Source of the DNA: Candidatus Nomurabacteria bacterium
Lineage (GTDB): Bacteria; Patescibacteriota; Minisyncoccia; Phycocordibacterales; UBA9973
DNA length: 36,418 nucleotides
Reading direction: 5' to 3'
NCBI GenBank assembly: GCA_943356375.1
Contig: CALRET010000003.1
Coordinates: 1 to 36,418, forward strand
A program made the position numbers and the translations under genes. Position 1 is the stretch's first letter. The number at the start of each line of letters is the position of its first letter. The notes under the pieces were generated by a model. The model was not told the origin of the DNA, did not search any database, and saw only the letters and a list, made by a program, of their open reading frames with translations. Of the stretch, positions 30,907-36,418 are shown piece by piece.

Positions 30907-31242
30907 ATGAATCTTTTAATGGAACGCCTTATTGATAAGATAGAAATTTTTGATATATATTTAGATAAGATACCTCCGCTATTACGAGAATCTGAATGTA
31001 TTAAAAAACTTGATTCTTTCGTACATGGAGAAAATAAAATCGCAGAGCGATTTATTGCACTAGAAGAATCCTCTGATGAAGTTTGGGAGATTATTGAATA
31101 TTATCAATTAGAAAAATTAATTGGGGAAGCATTAGACTATCTAATAGATTTTCTAAAAAATATAGGGATTCTTCCAAAAATACTTATGGTAAAGACAGCT
31201 ACCAGACCGTTAGTTATGGAAACACACTATTCTTTAAACTAA
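30907..31242 (+). CDS. Small hypothetical protein
   Basis: 111 residues from ATG 30907; a TTG two codons upstream is less likely. It is mostly helical and acidic (KIEIFDIYLDKIPPLLRESE, EESSDEVWEIIEYYQ) and no family is recognised. It has a consensus promoter and its own terminator, so it is probably expressed. It is divergent from gatC across palindrome 2. Confidence 0.55.
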   Translation: MNLLMERLIDKIEIFDIYLDKIPPLLRESECIKKLDSFVHGENKIAERFIALEESSDEVWEIIEYYQLEKLIGEALDYLIDFLKNIGILPKILMVKTATRPLVMETHYSLN

Positions 31243-31244
31243 CA

Positions 31245-31268
31245 AAAAAGCGATCACAAGATCGCTTT

Positions 31269-31270
<2 letters not shown>
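31245..31270. terminator. Bidirectional terminator
   Basis: AAAAAGCGATC and GATCGCTTTTT pair around ACAA. It serves the hypothetical gene on the plus strand and overlaps the ligA stop on the minus strand. Confidence 0.85.
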
Positions 31271-33317
<2,047 letters not shown>

Positions 33318-34037
33318 TTATGGAGTCAATGATTGTATCTGTGGTCCTCCTGGTAAGTCAACCACTGTGTCACCTGATCCTCCACCTGAAGGAACACCTC
33401 CACCACCAGGACCCCCTAAACTACCTGATCCCCCTGGACCACCACCTCCTGGTGGAAGAACTATTACTGGATTTGGATATGTTGCTCTTACTGAACGTTC
33501 AATAGATTTTGGAGATAAAACAGGTTGAAATGAACCATCACCTGTGCATTGAGCAGTAAAACCACGAGAAGTGATACGGGTATGTGATACAGATACACCA
33601 TTAACATCTATTGGAAAATTTTTGTTGACAGAAACAACCGCACAAGTATCTAGTGTTGGCGCAAACTCAAACATATACATGTCCAGTGATGGTGTACTAA
33701 ATGAAATTGTTTGATCATTACAATAAATTGGATTTAATTGTCCTGTATAAAAGACATTAGTATTATTCCCTATGTCCCAATACAATGCACATTCAGCTCC
33801 AGTATCAGCTGCGAAAAAAGCGATATTTGCATCTCTGGCTTCAGATGATAAGACCAATTCTTTATAAGTTACATTTGCAATACCAATCGCCATAGTAAGA
33901 ATAATACCGGCAATAAGAACAGTGAACAGAGCAACGAAACCACCTGAAGAGCTAATAGCTAGTAGCTTACAGCTTGTAGGTAAAGAATCCTGAACTCCGA
34001 CTTTGTTGTTTTTACTTTTTACCATTTGCTGTGTCAT
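33318..34037 (-). CDS. Prepilin-like protein with Gly/Pro-rich tail (PilX-type position)
   Basis: 239 residues. After a 32-residue leader comes GGFVALFTVLIAGIILTMAIG, a prepilin-like hydrophobic helix with Gly before Phe, though the usual Glu5 is not at the expected place. The extracellular part has several Cys. The last 55 residues are rich in Gly and Pro (PPGGGGPGGSGSLGG type). The leader includes KLLAISSSG from heptad repeats. It is the last gene of the pilin run, in the position of a PilX-like minor pilin. It begins MTQQ like the first pilin gene. Confidence 0.7.
   Translation of the reverse strand: MTQQMVKSKNNKVGVQDSLPTSCKLLAISSSGGFVALFTVLIAGIILTMAIGIANVTYKELVLSSEARDANIAFFAADTGAECALYWDIGNNTNVFYTGQLNPIYCNDQTISFSTPSLDMYMFEFAPTLDTCAVVSVNKNFPIDVNGVSVSHTRITSRGFTAQCTGDGSFQPVLSPKSIERSVRATYPNPVIVLPPGGGGPGGSGSLGGPGGGGVPSGGGSGDTVVDLPGGPQIQSLTP
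33950..33984. repeat. Heptad repeat tract 6, pilin leader
   Basis: AGCTAAT, AGCTAGT, AGCTTAC, AGCTTGT and AGGTAAA, period 7, lie just before the codons of the prepilin cleavage site. Confidence 0.85.
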
Positions 34038-34038
34038 A

Positions 34039-34599
34039 TTATAGTATCCAATTAAATAAATTCTCTTCTGCTTTTACTGAATACACAGTGGTACTCGACC
34101 CCTGTGTCCAAGAAACTTCAGATATAATATTCAATTCGTCAGCAGAGAGATCTTGTGCTCTGAGTGTACGGTAAAATTTTGTCGCAGAAAAATTAGAATC
34201 TTGAATATACCCTTTTCCACCCGGACTATCATCATAGTAAACTAAACAATCAATAGGACTCACGCATGAAGTAAACGGCGGCGTACCACCATTCATCCAA
34301 AAAGTATAATCCAAACTACAACCATCCTGACAAGTAGGAATCATTAGATTAACAAAATCTGTCCACCCGGTATTACCCATAACAGTGGTATCACGAATAT
34401 TCCTCGTTAACTCAATTCCCTCTTGGGCAAGGTACGATGCAATAAGACGATTTTTTGCATACTGAACATCTCCTACTCCATGACTACTGATAACAATAAT
34501 ACCAAGGATTGAGAACGAGAAAATAAAAATCGCCACCAGTGTCTCAATAAGTGTGAATCCAGAATTTTTACTTTTTAGTTTTAACTTTTTACTTTGCAT
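34039..34599 (-). CDS. PilV-like minor prepilin
   Basis: 186 residues. The leader MQSKKLKLKSKNSG ends at the prepilin site G-FTLIETLVAIFIFSFSILGI with Glu at +5. The hydrophobic helix is followed by a short extracellular domain with several cysteines. It fits the PilV-type class (YLAQEGIELTRNIRD). The leader is encoded by a 7-base period T-rich tract (34566-34593). It lies between the PilW-like and PilX-like genes with 1-5 base gaps. Confidence 0.82.
   Translation of the reverse strand: MQSKKLKLKSKNSGFTLIETLVAIFIFSFSILGIIVISSHGVGDVQYAKNRLIASYLAQEGIELTRNIRDTTVMGNTGWTDFVNLMIPTCQDGCSLDYTFWMNGGTPPFTSCVSPIDCLVYYDDSPGGKGYIQDSNFSATKFYRTLRAQDLSADELNIISEVSWTQGSSTTVYSVKAEENLFNWIL
34566..34593. repeat. 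Heptad repeat tract 7, PilV-like leader
   Basis: TTTTACT, TTTTAGT, TTTAACT and TTTTACT with period 7 encode KKLKLKSK. Confidence 0.75.
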
Positions 34600-34604
34600 A
34601 TATA

Positions 34605-35273
34605 TTATTCATCTACTTGTCTCTGAGATATTATCGTCTCGAGCGCAAAGGGTGTCACCACTCCTCTATAGTCTATCACCCCTGCGAGACGAATTCGAAC
34701 GTACGGTTGACGAGCTGGACTTTCAGGAGTCGCAGAGCCAATAACTATAAAACCAGACTTTGCCATATCTATATGTACTTCTGTTGGAAGTAGATTATAA
34801 AAGTCATCGTTACTTGACGTCAGTCCAAATTCTGATTTCTGCAATATTCCATCATCACTTGTACCAGTTATTCTATAGACATATTCATCTCCTATGCCCG
34901 TAACAGGATCCCAATCTCCATCCACTTGTTCAAATGAAAACTGATAGGTTAAAACTGAACAATCGCCACCACTAGTTCCACAATTATACGCACTACCTAG
35001 TCTCGCATTACGCGCAATATCTTCCATAGCAAAACTGATCGTATCTATAACAGAACGAAGTTTTTGATTTTTCTTGTGTACTGATGTGACAGTAAGCACT
35101 GCACCGATCCCAATTAAAATAATAATCGTAAATAATCCTGCGGAAATCATCATTTCGATTAGCGTGAATCCAGCTGAGCAGGTTCTAGGTTCTAGGTGCG
35201 AGGTTCTAGAAGAATTCCCAATTCCGGATTTCAATTTGTATTTTGTAAATGGTAATTTAAAATTGTATTTCAT
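34605..35273 (-). CDS. PilW-like minor prepilin with long repeat-derived leader
   Basis: 222 residues. A 35-residue leader precedes G-FTLIEMMISAGLFTIIILIG, with Glu at +5 of the mature protein. Normal prepilin leaders have 5-25 residues. The leader is made of two kinds of heptad tract: AATTTGT-type for MKYNFKLPFTKYKLK and GGTTCTA-type for NSSRTSHLEPRTCS. The mature part (SVIDTISFAMEDIARNARLG) resembles PilW/PulJ proteins. Confidence 0.82.
   Translation of the reverse strand: MKYNFKLPFTKYKLKSGIGNSSRTSHLEPRTCSAGFTLIEMMISAGLFTIIILIGIGAVLTVTSVHKKNQKLRSVIDTISFAMEDIARNARLGSAYNCGTSGGDCSVLTYQFSFEQVDGDWDPVTGIGDEYVYRITGTSDDGILQKSEFGLTSSNDDFYNLLPTEVHIDMAKSGFIVIGSATPESPARQPYVRIRLAGVIDYRGVVTPFALETIISQRQVDE
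35180..35214. repeat. Heptad repeat tract 8, PilW-like leader
   Basis: AGGTTCT, AGGTTCT, AGGTGCG, AGGTTCT and AGAAGAA, period 7, of the same type as the tract upstream of the rRNA promoter. A more decayed, AATTTGT-like tract continues to about 35272. Confidence 0.88.
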
Positions 35274-35276
35274 ATT

Positions 35277-35999
35277 TTATTGTGCGCTTATTTGTCCGAT
35301 TCGTGAGACTGAGACAGTACGTTCTTGTCCACGTGAAGACCTCAGTGTTATTTTAGCACTAATAAGTGTTCCAATATTAGGATCATTAACAGCAAAAGAT
35401 GCCTCTAGTTTCGGTCTCGTAAAAATAATATCAAGCGATTGGAAGGTTGATATAGAAGCAAGATGGGGACCATTTGCATCTATTACCTCTATTCCAGAAA
35501 TAATGAATTCATCTGGAAGTGACAAGACATCAATACACTCATTGTCTGAATAATGAACGACATCACAATATGAAGTAGAATTATCATATTCGCCAATAGT
35601 TGCCATATCAAAATCAGCAAAATAAACAAACTGAGTGTTTTCAGTAATATCAAAATGAACTCCATATGCAGGTTTAAGTCCATTAGCAAAATCTGTTGGT
35701 GTAAATGTATTACTCCCTTGGGTCACTTGTGGCGGCATACGCCCAGAGCTTCCAGAAAGTTGTGCTTGTCGGATTTGCAATGCAACATCTTGCACAAGAT
35801 TTTGCAATTTCACATTTGAACTAAAATCAGTAAAATTAAACATCACAACACTAGAGAGGGCTGCAAAAATAGAAATGACGATGATGAGCTCGACGAAAGT
35901 AAAACCAGATGTTCGTGAAGCTTGAAGCTTGAAGCTTGAAGCAGAAAAATCCTTAGTCCCAACATTTTTCTTTTTACTTTTTTCTTTTTGCTGTGTCAT
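35277..35999 (-). CDS. FimT/GspH-like minor prepilin
   Basis: 240 residues from ATG 35999. The leader (MTQQKEKSKKKNVG ... LQASRTSG) ends at G-FTFVELIIVISIFAALSSVV with Glu at +5. The C-terminal part fits GspH/FimT pseudopilins. The open frame continues 80 codons upstream, but that part overlaps the prepilin peptidase gene in another frame and is hydrophobic nonsense for a leader. It is the first of four pilin genes, 4 bases after the peptidase. Confidence 0.82.
   Translation of the reverse strand: MTQQKEKSKKKNVGTKDFSASSFKLQASRTSGFTFVELIIVISIFAALSSVVMFNFTDFSSNVKLQNLVQDVALQIRQAQLSGSSGRMPPQVTQGSNTFTPTDFANGLKPAYGVHFDITENTQFVYFADFDMATIGEYDNSTSYCDVVHYSDNECIDVLSLPDEFIISGIEVIDANGPHLASISTFQSLDIIFTRPKLEASFAVNDPNIGTLISAKITLRSSRGQERTVSVSRIGQISAQ
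35919..35946. repeat. Heptad repeat tract 9, FimT-like leader
   Basis: Three exact AGCTTGA units plus AGCAGAA; they encode SASSFKLQAS just before the cleavage site. Confidence 0.9.
35965..35992. repeat. Heptad repeat tract 10, FimT-like N-terminus
   Basis: TTTTTCT, TTTTACT, TTTTTCT and TTTTGCT, period 7, encode the lysine-rich start QKEKSKKK. Confidence 0.7.
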
Positions 36000-36003
36000 T
36001 TTT

Positions 36004-36418
36004 TTATCCGAATAACAATGCAATTGAACCCAAATCAAACCCACAGAAAAATACAATGGCGAGAGCGGTGACCAAAAATGGCGCAAATGGGAGCGGGGTT
36101 TTTGTGGTAAATGTACGACCTTTAACAACAAGCAGAAATACCCCAACAAGTGCACCAAGCCAAAATGCCATAAGAAGTGTGGTTGCTCCACCAGATAAAC
36201 CAAGAAGGAATCCAATACCCAACATGAGTTTTGCATCACCTAACCCCATCATTTCACCCTTTGAGAAAAACCAAATTGCCCAAAATGGAAATGCGAGAAT
36301 TGGACCCGCTAATACATGCCACAACCCTGGTAATGAGAATGTTTGGAAAACACCATCACCAAAAAACATTCCAATAAATGCGAGACCTGCAAAAAGATAG
36401 ACCAATCTATCTGGAATA
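36004..36418 (-). CDS. pilD: Prepilin peptidase (A24 family), C-terminal part, cut by window edge
   Basis: The visible 137 codons run open to the window end (IPDRLVYLFAG at the edge). IPDR belongs to the family pattern after the first catalytic Asp region. The second catalytic Asp is in GEMMGLGDAKLMLGIG, the GxGD motif. About four to five membrane helices are seen. The enzyme removes leader peptides from the pilins encoded directly downstream. The N-terminal half is outside the window. Confidence 0.92.
   Translation of the reverse strand, partial: IPDRLVYLFAGLAFIGMFFGDGVFQTFSLPGLWHVLAGPILAFPFWAIWFFSKGEMMGLGDAKLMLGIGFLLGLSGGATTLLMAFWLGALVGVFLLVVKGRTFTTKTPLPFAPFLVTALAIVFFCGFDLGSIALLFG

Noticed and set aside
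36000-36239. 80-codon N-terminal extension of the FimT-like gene
   Set aside because: It overlaps the prepilin peptidase gene in another frame; the leader starting MTQQ matches that of the fourth pilin gene.

Overview
The window looks like chromosomal DNA of a Patescibacteria (CPR) bacterium, most likely of the Parcubacteria lineage. Supporting this are an AT-rich genome with compact genes, a divergent 16S rRNA with altered 'universal' primer sites, genes almost without Shine-Dalgarno sequences, GatCA-type indirect tRNA amidation, RNase J, an orphan alpha-CTD protein, and a type IV pilus gene set. The lineage is inferred from gene content and 16S features only; no phylogeny was run.

Layout. 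1-1750: a 16S rRNA gene on the minus strand with its own sigma70-like promoter; its 3' part leaves the conserved rRNA sequence within the last ~44 bases of the window, as if an intron or intervening sequence starts there. 1964-7863 (+): secG, a membrane-anchored peptide-binding protein, RNase J, an MFS transporter and an RluF-like pseudouridine synthase. 7860-10847 (-): a membrane-anchored methyltransferase, a MutY-like glycosylase without Fe-S cysteines, a TMEM175-like channel, a hypothetical protein and a Bacteroidota-looking lipoprotein. 11039-14736: a secreted TIM-barrel-like protein, an HTH-like protein, GIY-YIG and HEXXH proteins, tRNA-Gln and a LOG-family protein. 14774-18133 (-): pyrG, ftsX and ftsE. 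18345-19679 (+): an unusual protein ending in an RNA polymerase alpha C-terminal domain. 19725-23787 (-): a hypothetical protein, a shortened RF2, a DedA protein, a hypothetical protein, tRNA-Thr with a stray tRNA 3' half beside it, a small membrane protein and tag. 23959-26642: a HAD protein, a YfiH/PgeF protein, a densely structured intergenic block, pyrE and a small membrane protein. 26718-28396 (-): tRNA-fMet, an HNH nuclease, tRNA-Met, a LAGLIDADG nuclease and tRNA-Asp split by a group I intron. 28450-36418: a HEPN-like membrane protein, gatA and gatC, a small hypothetical protein (+), ligA, four prepilin-like genes and the C-terminal part of a prepilin peptidase.

The genes cover translation and its quality control (16S, tRNAs, RF2, GatCA, RluF-like), nucleotide and DNA maintenance (PyrG, PyrE, LigA, Tag, MutY-like, PgeF), division and secretion (FtsEX, SecG), and a type IV pilus. 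The most interesting signals are not single ordinary genes. They are: 7-bp-period repeat tracts that enter coding sequence, especially the leader peptides of pilin genes; two equal-length perfect palindromes carrying promoters at gene starts; a recurring -10 box placed so that the mRNA begins at the start codon; an alpha-CTD fusion protein with a sigma-region-4-like segment; and a tRNA cluster occupied by homing-type nucleases and a group I intron.
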